The notes under the pieces: generated by a model
The model's database searches: none
The model's input: the letters and a program-made list of their open reading frames with translations, nothing else
Told to the model about the DNA's origin: nothing
Translations under genes and position numbers: made by a program
NCBI GenBank assembly: GCA_003008705.1
Contig: PDUO01000057.1
Coordinates: 228,884 to 292,883, forward strand
Direction: 5' to 3'
Length of the DNA stretch: 64,000 nucleotides
Source of the DNA: Pezicula radicicola
Taxonomy: Eukaryota > Ascomycota > Leotiomycetes > Helotiales > Dermateaceae
In this document: in pieces, positions 47,941-59,369 of the stretch
Layout of the letters: the number at the start of each line of letters is the position of its first letter
Position numbering within the stretch: position 1 is the first letter of the stretch

Positions 47941-49914
47941 ATGGCAGCATTCCTGCAACAATCGCTGTTACTTGTCCTTGTTGGCATAGGGCTCACTTTG
48001 TTCCGCCTTTCGCGTATTGGGAGGCGGCGACCCAATCTCCCACCTGGTCCTCCTACCGAACCGTTCTGGGGAAACATCAAACAGGTATGGAGACTTAGGC
48101 GCAGATATAAGCGCAGACATTAGATTCAGTTGATTGAGCCTTCTTAGATGCCTAAAAGAGACCCGTATAAACAATTTGAAAAATGGGCTAGAGAATATGG
48201 ACCTATCTACAGCATTACTCTAGGAGTGCAAACGATGATTGTCCTTTCAAATGGCGAAGTTGTCAAGGAATTGATCAATAAACGAAGCGCATCGACCAAC
48301 GAGCGAGGCGAGCATTATATTGCCCACGATGTTCTGGGGGATGGAGAGCGTATACTTCAAATGGTGAGCAAGTCAAGTCATAGTTGAGTGATGTTCAATG
48401 AAGATGCTCAGAGACTAACTTCCTGCAGCACTATGGAGCCAAGTGGCGACTATCGCGCAAAATGTACCATCGAATACTGGGCTCACAGGTTGCCAAAACT
48501 TATCTGCCGTACGTCCCAAGTCACGGCATATGTGGATAGTTAAGGACTGATAATCAACCTTTTTTTGTAGGTATCTCGAGCTTGAAAGCAAGAAGATGCT
48601 GTATGATTTGAGTACAAACCCGAATGCGTTTTTGTTCCATATTAAAAGGTGCCTTACCGTTGAGGCCAAGAAGCAATTTCGACTTGCTGACTGAATGAAT
48701 CGCTCCAGATACACCAACTCCACGGCTATGATGATGACATACGGGTACGTATTTTCCCGATGCTCGAGATCTCAATCACCAACGGTAGTAATACAGGAGA
48801 CGGGTTCCGGAGTTTGATGATCCAACTATGAGAGAGATTCTCAAGTCGTAAGTGTATATTCTTTACTGCGAGCTCTGCGCCAAATTTCTAACACACTCAG
48901 GCTGGAGAAAACTTCCAGTATCATTCAAGTCACTTCGGCAGCCTTGGCCGATGCGTATCCCATCATGCGGTGGCTACCTCCTTTCCTGTTCCCTGCTAAG
49001 AAAAAGGCTATAGAGCACACCAGGACCGAGCAGAGGATATATCTACGTTGTGGAATCAAGTCAGAGAAGCGATGGCAGCCGGTACACAAAAGCCCTGCTT
49101 TACAGTGGATCTGCTTCGATTGCAGGAGAAGGAAGGGTTCACTGATACACGTGGAGCGTACATCTCTAGTGGAGCCCTCGAAGCTGGGACGGGTACTTCG
49201 TCGAATAACCTGCTTGGATTCATACAAGCGATGATATTGTTCCCAGATGTTCTCAAGGAAGCACAGCGAGAAATTGACGAGGTTATTAGTGATGGTAGGT
49301 TACCTGGTCTGGACGACCGTCCGAATCTACCATATCTCCGAAGCTGTGTGAAAGAATCTTTGAGATGGATGCCGCCTGTCATTGTCGGAATTCCCCATTG
49401 TCTATCGTGCGACGAGTCGTACATGGGCTATACATTACCGAAGGGCGCGGAACTTCTAATTAACGTGTGGACCCTCAACAACGACCCAGCACGATATAAA
49501 GACCCGCGAAGGTTTAATCCGGCTCGATTCTTGCACGATGAACAGACTTCATTCGAAGCAGCTACCTGTCTTGACCCAAACCAGCGGGATCACTACTCGT
49601 TTGGCGGCGGCCGTCGTCTGTGTCCTGGTACCCATCTAGCTGACGACATTCTGTTTTTGGCAATCTCGAGATTGGTGTGGGCTTTCGATTTTCAACCTGC
49701 GGTTATAAGTGGAGAGGAAGTAATCCCTAACCCTGATCGATTTACTCAAGCAGCTGTGGTAATGCCTGAACCATATCCGGCGAAGATTACGCCAAGGTCT
49801 CCCGAAAGGGCAGAGATGATAAGGAAGGATTGGGAACAAGGTAGAGAGAAGCTTCTGGATGAGCAGTTGCAGTGGCGGGAAATTCCTCTGGGAATGAAAT
49901 TCACTGAGATCTGA
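47941..49914 (+). pseudogene. Cytochrome P450 with a frameshift
   Basis: Haem monooxygenase of the ER membrane. Exons 47941-48084, 48148-48363, 48429-48508, 48571-48648, 48709-48744, 48797-48847, 48901-49914. An N-terminal anchor (QQSLLLVLVGIGLTLF) and proline hinge PPGPP are followed by the I-helix AGTGTS, ExxR as ESLR, FNPARF, and haem loop FGGGRRLCPGTHLA with its Cys. The exon sum is 1619 nt, one short of a whole number of codons. Reading shifts by one base near 49037-49045, between TRTEQRIY and LWNQVREAM, and no intron fits there. So either a one-base deletion inactivates it or it is a sequence error. All catalytic motifs are otherwise intact. Resembles fungal P450s of the O-methylsterigmatocystin oxidoreductase type; substrate unknown. 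Confidence 0.8.
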
Positions 49915-50339
49915 ACCTAATTCATACCGGCCTGTGGGCTGCTAGCATAAATACAACTGCCGATTAGACCAAAATATCAAGTTCATATTCCTTGCCATAC
50001 GAAGTGCCTGGAGCCTGGAGGCGGTGATGGCCAGTATAGTCTCCCAGTCAAGAATGTGTGTGTATATGTGCCTCCACTCATGTCGTCGCGATGCGTCTAG
50101 TGATTATTCCTAGGACGGGAATGCAACACCTCAATGTCGCCGTACGCCACGTCTTCTGCCCTTGTAATTGCTGCCATGGCCAATCAGAATGTACGATCTG
50201 TCTTTGCCACCAGAAGGATCCTTCTCTACATATAATTAGCTGGTCAGAACCACGCTAAACAATCAGGACACGCGTTTGTAATCGGAAAATCGGACAGGCG
50301 TAAGAATAGGTGGAAGAAGATCTTAATGTGCGATAAGGG
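49915..50339. other. Intergenic region, no gene seen
   Basis: Separates the P450 from the MULE relic. A Cys/His-containing open frame at 50058-50258 has no recognisable domain and is treated as chance. Confidence 0.45.
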
Positions 50340-51850
50340 TAGAAATACAAATCTAATATTAATGAGGAGGACTACCGTCAAAGAGACCGCAGGACTAAGA
50401 AGTCAGTATGTCCATGTTCTGTAATTGCAAGGGAACGTAACGAACGGTACCTGGGACCTGATTCACCGGCCACAAGCTATAAATGCAACTCATAATCACG
50501 AGGATGTTGAAGCTCCCTCTGCTTGCTATCAGCACTGACGGTTAAAGCTAAATCACCTGGAAACTATAGTTGTAAATGCTGCTATAAGTATTCCTGCTAG
50601 GTTGATCGTTGCCGCTCTTCTACAGCAGGATAAAGACCTCCCTATTCAGAAAAGAGATATCTATAATATTACAGCTCAGCTTCGACGGGAACGACGACGT
50701 GGTGTACCTCCAACCTATGCTCTGATTAATGAGCTTACTACAGCCAAAGATAAATAATCAATCTACTTCGAATGGGAGGCAGACGAGGACAATAAATTAA
50801 AGCACCTGTTTATTGAAGACCAGAGATCGATTAGCTACTTTAATAGGCACCTAGACGTTGTTCTTTTGGACTCCACTTACAAGACAAACAAGTTTCATAT
50901 GCCGCTTCTCGATATACATGGAATTGATAGCCTTAGCCAGAGGTTCACAATTGGTCTTGTATTCCTTGATAGTAAAGTTGAAGACAGTTTTGAGTTGGCT
51001 GTAAAGCACCTTCGGAACCTCCTTCAACCAAACATCTAGCCTTCTGTTATTGCCACCGATTGTGATTAGTGTCTGCTAAAGTCGGTTTCTGAGATCTTTC
51101 CATCTGCTCTACGAAGTTGATATTGCGTTATTGGTACATCTCGAAGAACGTTTTAGTGAATTGTAAGGCTCTATTTGAGATAGACGAACGTTGGGATGAA
51201 TTTATGTCTGAATTCCGTGACGTTCTATATTCGAAGGATGAGGATGAGTTTGCAGACAGACTCGAAGACTGGGCAGAGGAGTTTCATTAGAACAACAGCA
51301 ACCTATAAACTTCTCCACAAGATGGTAGTTAATTCGAGGTTAGTGAGAAAACTTGGAACGAACAGCTATCTCTTACTGCCTTCAAGGGTGGCTTAGAAAA
51401 TACAAGGAGAAAGTTGTACATGCTTAGGTTCCATGCTGGAATAACAACAACCTTACCACTTAAAGGCGTACATACAGTGTTAAAGAGATGGATTTAGAGC
51501 CTTCCCAAAGATCTAACACAAGTCTTGGATGCAGTAAAGTTGGCTTTAGACGATCCAATCGACGAAATCAATAATCGGATTACCACTCAAAAGTGGAGGC
51601 AGCCAGCTGGGTTGTCACACTCATTCTACTAGAATATTATCGCCATATTACGCACGAAGGCCTACACAAGCTTAAGACTCAATATAGGCTTGTCAAATTA
51701 AAGGAGCGACGACTTGAAGACTGTACAATTCAATCCTACTGTACAGGTTCTTATTTTACTTCAATGGGCGTTACTTATTGGTGTATGATTAAGGAAAGGC
51801 TTTGTCTTAATGAGCCAATTCAACCACTTGATTTTCATCCTTATTAGTAC
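50340..51850 (+). mobile_element. Dead MULE (Mutator-like) transposase
   Basis: Plus-strand reading, with several stops and frame changes, shows the order of a fungal MULE transposase. First comes a damaged zinc-binding N-terminus with CPCSVIARERN. Then IPARLIVAALLQQ, RRERRRGVPPTY and the start of the transposase core, VVLLDSTYKTNKFHMPLLDIHG. Next are VIATDCD, HSVLKRW-like VHTVLKRW and a late YCTGSYFTSMGV segment matching the SWIM-type zinc region. Many of the stops are TAG or TAA, consistent with RIP of CAG/CAA. Terminal inverted repeats were not found by eye. It sits between the P450 and the MDR enzyme. Confidence 0.82.
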
Positions 51851-52108
51851 TATAATTGACTACAACTAGGCTCTGTAGTTCTTAATATTCAACCACCGAT
51901 TCAGGACCCACTTTTAATACTAATTTAATTGTATATAGAAGACATCTAATCTAAGCTAAGGGTAAAGAGGCGTAGTAAGACTTCTTACTATTGAGGAATA
52001 ATTTAGAGGTATAGTATACCTATTATTAATCACGTTTACTAGCTATCGACAGAGACAGTAGGTAGTTAACTTATCTTCAAAGCCAGTATCTCGTCTAAGA
52101 TAGATCAT

Positions 52109-53317
52109 CTAGAGAGGATACACGAGTTTCTCCCCAGACACCTTCCCTTCTTTCATAGCATTCATACCATTCAAGATACCTCAAATCCCTCGCCGAACTT
52201 GTTCACCGAGGTCTTATGGACCTTGACAGAACCCTTCTCGAGTAGATCTCGGGACAGCTGCCAGAAAATCTTACCAAATTCGAAATCTTCTGGCTTGGCT
52301 GGCATCTCATCCTTTCTAAAGGTAAAGAACTCTCCCACAATGGTATACGCTAGCGTTGATTTGTTTTGTACCTTTGGGTTGATCTTTGTCACCACATCGG
52401 TTGGCACGGGCCGGAGGGTGCTATAGACACCGCCTTCATCACCCATGGCTTCTACAGTAATCTTAGGACTATCACCCTCAGAGATACAGTCGAACGCATG
52501 GGCCAACGAGTTCTTGGTGTACTCCTTGATGTCCTTCGAGCATGTGGGCGAGTGGAAATCGAAAACAGCATCGACTCCAAGACTCTTGACGTAGTGGAAG
52601 TTGTGTGGTGAACAAGTTGTTACGACTTGAAGACCAGAAAGTTTGGCGAACTGAATGGCTAGACTTCCTGTTGCCGTGCTGCCCCCGTAGATCAGGAGTG
52701 GGAATGGCTTGCTGGCTGGCTCTGTTGGTAATGGAAGGCCCAGACTCTGATATAGCCCTTGCCCAACACTGATCATTCGATTAGCTCATTGCTTTCACAT
52801 TGGGATAAGGCTACAGACGTAGAGATACCCACACCAAGCGTGGCTGCTTCTTCAAAGCTCAGGTTATCTGGAATCTTGGTTTGGAGGTCTCCTTTGGCAG
52901 TCTGACAAAATTTCAGTCTTCATAAGATATAACTGCTGTGGCCAGAACTTACAATGTATTCAGCAAAAGCTCCGTCATCGTGGTTCACTTCATTTCCGCC
53001 GTGGACGAAACCAGCAACTCTATCTCCTTTCTTAAGACCATTTGTCACCTTGCTGCCAACATCTTCCACGATACCGCTGTAATCTCATCATGGCTGTTAG
53101 GGGGATGCGAGTATGTTTGAATGCTCAACTTGTACTCACCACATCCAATTCTGGCCCCCTCGCTCGTCAGCCAAGCAACATATTTCCAGTCCGTCGGATT
53201 TAACGCAACTGCTTTCACTTTTACGAGGATATAGTCATCACGAAGCTTCGGTATGGAGCATTCGGATTTCGTTGCCTCCCCCGGCTTCTGGACTATGATT
53301 GCGTGATATTTGGACAT
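52109..53317 (-). pseudogene. Medium-chain (MDR) oxidoreductase, trans-enoyl reductase-like, with C-terminal frameshift
   Basis: NADPH-dependent enzyme of the zinc-less MDR type that works with fungal polyketide synthases. Exons 53317-53140, 53083-52953, 52901-52819, 52768 onward. Motifs: ALNPTDWKYV, DYSGIVEDVG, GDRVAGFVHGG, GVGISTVGQGLYQSL after splicing, and the cofactor loop IYGGSTATGSLAIQFAKLSG. The frame breaks by one missing base near 52178-52182 and hits a stop at 52171. The other frame continues the conserved C-terminus to a stop at 52109-52111, which would give the family's usual length of about 350 residues. The truncated protein loses about 22 residues, including the last beta strand, so activity is doubtful. 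No partner synthase is in the window. Confidence 0.82.
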
Positions 53318-54521
53318 TTTGAGACTACGTTTATGGTATTGAAGATCTGGCTTGTAGCTGCATAGAATCCCAACGAAACACCGTATGTTCTGCTTGTATG
53401 CCCAATCCTTTTTATAACCTCGGGCCCCCTAGCGTGCCCCTCAGAGACTTCAACTCCGCTACTGACATCATCCATTTCCATTGTAGGATTACAAATGGGA
53501 GATGAACTCTAACACCAGGTATAAGGGCGGCAATAACCAATTTAAGAGTTTGGATCCAAGGTAGAGATAATGGCAGCTTAGAGGGCTGTGCTCCTGGAGT
53601 ATTCAGCCATTCATGATCACTGGTTTAGACTGAACCATCCAGTATTAGCAGAATGTAAACGACATGGTTTAGCTCGAGGTTGCCCAAGATCAAAGTTTAC
53701 TGTGCCCAGTAGCGTGCATCCACAACAACTACGGGACGCTCGACGATGCGATGCACTATGCACCTCGGGCTAGATTCGTGAAGTGAGGTGTCTCGCAGAT
53801 AACAAGAAATTTATTGGACCTCGACGACATAGTGGTCGAGAACGTTGCTCTCTTTGCTCAGTGCAATGAATTTTCGCTGCGGCATTGCTGATCGCTTCTA
53901 GAACATCTTGACTTTTGCCTCGGCTAAAAATGCGTACTTTCGTACTCCATATTTCGTCCCTATTAAGTTGTTTAGCCGAACCTGGGGCGCCAGCACAATC
54001 TAGGGATTAAGAGGGGACCTCGGGCCTTCGGGCATGGAGTTAAACGGCAAAATCACCAAACTTGGCCAAAAGTTCCTCAGGGTTGCTGAGGAAGTCGGCA
54101 GTCCCTACCAGCACCAGCCCTCAGGGGGAAGATAATATCTCCCCAAGTCCCCATATCGTCTTCCTCAACCCCTCCTTCTGGAATTGTGCTAGAGACATTT
54201 GCGAGGCTGTGATACAATAGGTTTAGACATTTAGGAAATAATAGCTGGAATATAAGGGTGGACACTAAGGTGGGCCAATATGAGGTACTAAAGCAAAAGT
54301 TAAGGCATTCTTCGTGTGCCTTGTCACTTGTATAAGAGACTATCCTATGCTATTACATTCCCCCCCTAAATCTATCTGCTATCTAAGATATGTTGATATG
54401 TCTTCGAGGCCCCAGGATTATTCATTAAAAAGAGAGCCTTTTCCTTTTCATCCTCCTAAGCCTCTTTAAACTAGAAACCAAACGTCTGTTAACTTTGTGA
54501 AATCGAATTCCATTCTCTTCC
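53318..54521. other. Intergenic region, no gene seen
   Basis: About 1.2 kb. Short frames only, none with a domain. No repeat recognised. It should contain the promoter of the MDR gene near 53320-53600. Confidence 0.5.
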
Positions 54522-56773
54522 CTACGAGGAATTATCGACTCGGTACCAGCGACGCGAGTAGGTGAAGTGTTCCTTAGAGGGTTCCGAGATGTCACCGCTG
54601 CTACGCTTAATGAACCTTTCGAATAGACTGCGAGCCTTAACACCGGAGTTGCTCGAAGATTTGATGTGGCTGGGGTCCTCAGCCTCATAGGCGAGCTCTT
54701 CCGCGCACTCGTCTTTGTACGTTTGTTTACTTGTGAATTTCTTTGCTGGAATTTCGTCTGGACGCTCGATGAACTGTAGACCCATACCCGACTCGGAATG
54801 CCAGATGATATGGCAGTGTAATAACCAAATCCCTGGGTTGTCCGTTTTAAACCCCAAGACGGTGTATCCTAAATAAGTGTAACATAATGAGCATTTTGCA
54901 ATTGAACCAAGAACATCCATCTTACCTCCTTGAAATCGTTTATCGACGTTACCAACGACAAGAGCGGTGTCACGTCTCATGGGGCTGTCGAAATTAAGGG
55001 TAGACACATAGCTGGGGTGCCAGTCGGTCTCGCCTTGGCCAAGAATCGCCATACTGGGAAAGTTTAGAACATGACAAGCTCATAAAGTTGGCTAGGGAAG
55101 ACTTACTCGTGGCCATGTATGTGCATTGGATGAGCAGCATAGAACAGGTTCTGAATGATAAAGTAGACCCATCGATTCTTGTGAGGAAGCACGATTTGAT
55201 GATTGATCGATTTGTCGTAAGGGGAAATTCCTTCGGCAAGAGACTGAAGAGTGGGCTGGGTGTAGTTGACTGTGATACCGCCACTATTCAAAAGCCAGCG
55301 CCAGACCGTGCCGTCGTCACTATAGGTTATTCGACTGCGGTCTCCGCTCGGGAGTGTGGAGACAGTAGCCTCGAACAGAGCCCGAGACCCGGCACTTTTC
55401 TTGATCCAAGGCCTGAGCGAAGCCAGAGGTTCGTCCGCACAGTACATGAAGTCAGGAGCCGTCTTGTTTCCGGCCGTCGATGTAGGGAGGGACAAGGGTG
55501 CGCCTTCGTAGAGAATAATACCGTTAGCACGCCCAAGCCCGTCATTTTGAGTCTCGTCTGGGCAGCCCTGTTGAGCAACAGCGCGTAAAAAGTATCCATC
55601 TATCCGCTGGTTCATCTCTACAATGACATCGTATCGCTGCCCGTTTCCAATATTAAGCCATTCAGTGGTGTACGGCACGATGGGAACTAGGTCCGCGGCA
55701 ATGACAGTCATCGTATGGTGGTCAAAGTGGACGGCCCACGCGGATTGGACTGCCGAGTTGATAAAGCGGAAGCGATGTTTCTTGCCTGGCTGAACTCTCC
55801 ATAAAGCATGCTTGCCACGGCTAAGATCCGGTGAGGTATTTGCACCATTGAGAATGTAGTTCCAGAAGCCGGTTCCGTTAATATGAAGCACACGAGATGC
55901 GTAGGCCTGGGTTGAAATTGGGTGCGAGCTGTTGTCGAACAGGTTATCAATCATGACCGCTCCCATGTCGATGTCGTAGTTGGCTGTGGCAGGGCCATGG
56001 ATAATGATGGGCCCGCGAACACCATCACCAAATTGGGAGAGCGCGTGGGAGTGATACCACGCCGTCCCATACTGTGTCAACTTGAATTGGTATACTCGAG
56101 TGTAGCCCGGTGGAATGGCGCATTCAGTCACTCCAGGCACTCCGTCCTCATCGTTGGTGCCATACCTCTGGCTTAGACCGTGCCAGTGCATCGTGGTCTG
56201 GTTGTTTTGCATATAATTTGTGACTGAGACGCGGAGAGTATCGCCCCATTTGCATTCTATGGCCGGGCCAGGGACCTGACCGTTAACAGCAAGAGCAAGG
56301 CGCTCGACGCCATCGAATGCAATAGTGGTGTTGGTAATGGTCAAGTGGTAGCTACAAATCTTCCCCGTGGTCGGTCCATCATTGTCGTAATCAGTGTTGA
56401 TATCAAATCCATCGCACCATCTACTCCTATGCGAGGGAGAGTTACAAAGCGTCTCGACGACAGGTAAGAATGGTTTAGTTACTTTCACCGTAATGTCTCG
56501 AAAGTCGGCTCCGTCCAAACCCATGGGGGATTGGAATCCAGGCCAACCAAGGTAAAGGAGTAAAGAGGTGAGGAAATGCATATTTGCCGTCGGACTAACA
56601 TCAGCATATACGTGTCCTAGAAGCGCCAAAAGCGCAATAACAGAGGGTCGTAGGCTAAGTGAGTAAGATACAACAAAAAAGACTCGTCCGTAGACCCAAG
56701 GTAGTAATGACAAAGATTCAAAAAAGGCCATCAACGACCGTGACTTAAGATTATAAGGGATGAATATCCCCAA
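54522..56773 (-). CDS. Multicopper oxidase, ascomycete laccase-like
   Basis: Secreted oxidase performing one-electron oxidation of phenols with four copper ions, often causing phenol coupling. Exons 56773-55107, 55053-54926, 54868-54522 give up to 713 residues. All four copper motifs are present: [28 protein letters not shown] (rebuilt by splicing) and [34 protein letters not shown] before the first domain is typical of ascomycete laccases. The start is uncertain. The frame opens with about 65 residues holding two hydrophobic stretches, but a Met at about 56582 gives a cleaner signal peptide ([16 protein letters not shown]). The C-terminal 90 residues are polar and longer than usual. Laccases of the dihydrogeodin oxidase type occur in aromatic polyketide clusters, which would fit the surrounding genes. 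Confidence 0.93.
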
Positions 56774-57437
56774 CCAGGCCCTGGCGACCTAAGCCCACTG
56801 GCTAGGAAACCAATTACGATAGTGCTTAGATGGAGCCTAAGGTGGCCAGCTCCAAACCACTGAAAGAAATCACATGATTCTACTTCTTGATGGGGAAAAG
56901 ATTCCGAGTACGTGCTCCCAACTAGGAAAATAAACCATTAAGATTCAACCGCAGTCTGGGCCTGTAATTGTCAGTGCGTGCATAATAAGGCTGAGGCATC
57001 CCTCCACCCCATAAAACCGCCTATATAGTGAGTTTGCCATCCTTGGTATAGGACCTTAGGCATAATAGTTACCTAAACTATAATAGAACCCTAAGTAAAA
57101 ATAGTTAGCACTCGTTACTAAGGCGATAGTACTATTGATAAGGTCATAGTACTATAGCGAATGTAAAGAGGATAGACGGAGCATTTCGGAATGGTTTCTC
57201 TCTTACCTTTTCCCCAATGTAATCTCTAAGGCTTTATGGTTTGGAACGTACCTCAAAGAAGTACTCCCGTACTGTCTATGCGCCAGTATCTTACTGACAT
57301 AGTCGTTGTTTTTCATTGACTTAAGGGTAATCGATATTAAATAGGATGCGATGAAATAAATTAGTGTAAAATTTCTATTCGTGTATACTAGTCTGTCGTA
57401 GCTAGCTCCACCTCAATCTTTTGCAATTTGTCTCTTA
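56774..57437. other. Intergenic region, no gene seen
   Basis: Lies between the laccase start and the stop of the next minus-strand gene. AT-richer from 57050 to 57180 with two similar ATAGTACTAT blocks. No gene. Confidence 0.5.
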
Positions 57438-59369
57438 CTATGTATTAATGATAATTCCTTTTAACTTCCCATCCTCTCTCCAACGCTTTATGACGTCTTT
57501 AAAAAAAATCAAGCCTTGGGCGTGCGGCATTGCTCTGGCCTTTCTGAGCGTTTCCTCGGGGGACCCAGGCTTGAGGTCTTCTCCTTCATTGGTTGAAAAG
57601 CCTGGTGTGCAGATAGAATAGCCTGCGAACCAGGCGGCGTGCTTTGCAATCTCTTGCGACCAAGCCACCTCGGCATCCTCAGTCACCTCTATTGTCATTT
57701 TTCCGGTGTCCTTGGCACGTTTATGGGCTTCAGCAAGTACGTATGCGACGTGCTGTGCCTTTATGTCCATAATATAGGTGGCACTTTGTCCGTTGCCAAC
57801 CTGTACGTAACCGCCGAGAATCATATTGGGAAAGTCGTGGGTTAGGATGCTGTGAAGAGTGCTCGCTCCCTTGGTCTGCCATTTCTTCGACATTGTAAGA
57901 GAATCACGCCCGGTGAAGGTCATATTAGCCACGGACCCGGGTTCTAATTGTCCAGTGCTCGGGGCGCGATAACCCGTACTGAAAACCAGAACATCGAGTT
58001 CGTATTCCTTTCCATCCACAACCAGGCCATCTGTCGTCGCGCGTTCAATACCACTAGGCAATGTATCGATGAGATGGACATGCGGAAGGTTGAACGTTGG
58101 TAGATAGTCATCATGAAAGCACGGCCGCTTGCACCATGATGGATACCACGGCGTGAGAGCTGCTGCAGTTTTGGCATCTTTGACAATCTCGGCCACGCGT
58201 CGCCGCCTTTCTTCAGCAATGTGGTTGTCCATGGCGAGTAGGCGATTAATGTGATTTGGAACCTCGTCTGGTTGGATTGGCTTTTCATGGGGGGCTCCCA
58301 TGAATGCGATATAAGAGGGCATGTTTGTCCATCCGTCGTCCACGAGATTGACTTCCGGTTTCCAGCCCACCGACCATTCAAGGAAGTTCTCGCATCTATC
58401 GTGCTGCCAGCCTTTATGAGTGGCGATTTTACTTCTCCATTCTTCCAGCTTAGTTTCTCGTTGGCCTCGAACACCAACCGTAGAAGGCGTCCGTTGAAAG
58501 ACGTAGAGTTCCTTCGCCCACTTAGCAAGTTGAGGCGTTGCCTGAATTCCCGTCGCTCCTGTGCCGATGATGCCCACCCTTTTGCCTTCAAGTCCCTTCA
58601 TGGTTGGATCTTCTGGTGATCCACCGGTGGCATTGTAGTTCCAGCGTGCTGGGTGGAACATTGTGCCCTGAAAACTCTCCAATCCCAGCACCTTTGGTAC
58701 TTTTGGATGATTCAAGAAGCCGTTAGCCGCAATAACAAATTGTGCGCGAGCTGTTATTTGACTTTTGTGCTGTCGAGCACCTCTGTACTCTTCCATCTTG
58801 ACAACCCATCTCTTCGTCTCATCCTCCCATTCAGCACTCTTGACATTGGACCGAAAGAAGCCAACAAGTCCGTATTGTTTCGCGATACGCTCGGCATGCT
58901 CTCTCAACTCTACCCCATAAGAATACTTATGCTTCGGCATGTAACCTGTCTCCTCCAGCAGAGGCGCGTAGACATAGCTTTCGACATCACACATCAAGCC
59001 GGGATACCGATTCCAGTACCACGTTCCTCCGAAGCCGCCTGCGTTATCAATCAAGCGAATATCCTCTGCTCGGAACCCAGCCTCCACCAGTCGCGCTGCG
59101 TAAAGTAATCCTCCATACCCAGCCCCTAAGATCATGATCTTTACCTCGTCGCCGTCCTTCAAGGTCGGTACCTGGGCGTTCATGGCCGCATGGCAAGGCC
59201 ATGGATCTTCCGCAAGGGATTCGAAACGCTGGATGGCCGCGGATTCGAGTTCAAAGTATTGCGAAGAGCCTAGAGGGTTGATTCGCTTGCCTCTAAATTC
59301 AGCGTAATGCTGTAGCACATCGTCCTCGGGAAGTGGGCTAAGGCTAGCTGCAATGGGAGCGACGGTCAT
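57438..59369 (-). CDS. Baeyer-Villiger monooxygenase
   Basis: Flavin- and NADPH-dependent enzyme inserting oxygen next to a ketone to give an ester or lactone. Single exon, 643 residues. First Rossmann motif GAGYGGLLYAARL near residue 82, then GGFGGTWYWNRYPG, the group fingerprint FQGTMFHPARWNY near residue 240, and the second Rossmann motif GIIGTGATGIQ. VLVFSTGYRAP and the RWRE C-terminus are typical of the long fungal BVMOs with an N-terminal extension of about 75 residues. Such enzymes make lactone or ring-expanded rings in fungal polyketide and meroterpenoid pathways. It is divergent from the broken FAD monooxygenase at 61122. No frame damage seen. Confidence 0.95.
   Translation of the reverse strand: MTVAPIAASLSPLPEDDVLQHYAEFRGKRINPLGSSQYFELESAAIQRFESLAEDPWPCHAAMNAQVPTLKDGDEVKIMILGAGYGGLLYAARLVEAGFRAEDIRLIDNAGGFGGTWYWNRYPGLMCDVESYVYAPLLEETGYMPKHKYSYGVELREHAERIAKQYGLVGFFRSNVKSAEWEDETKRWVVKMEEYRGARQHKSQITARAQFVIAANGFLNHPKVPKVLGLESFQGTMFHPARWNYNATGGSPEDPTMKGLEGKRVGIIGTGATGIQATPQLAKWAKELYVFQRTPSTVGVRGQRETKLEEWRSKIATHKGWQHDRCENFLEWSVGWKPEVNLVDDGWTNMPSYIAFMGAPHEKPIQPDEVPNHINRLLAMDNHIAEERRRRVAEIVKDAKTAAALTPWYPSWCKRPCFHDDYLPTFNLPHVHLIDTLPSGIERATTDGLVVDGKEYELDVLVFSTGYRAPSTGQLEPGSVANMTFTGRDSLTMSKKWQTKGASTLHSILTHDFPNMILGGYVQVGNGQSATYIMDIKAQHVAYVLAEAHKRAKDTGKMTIEVTEDAEVAWSQEIAKHAAWFAGYSICTPGFSTNEGEDLKPGSPEETLRKARAMPHAQGLIFFKDVIKRWREDGKLKGIIINT

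Noticed and set aside
57944..58591. 215-codon frame within the BVMO gene
   Set aside because: Same strand but a different frame from a 643-codon gene with both Rossmann motifs and the BVMO fingerprint.
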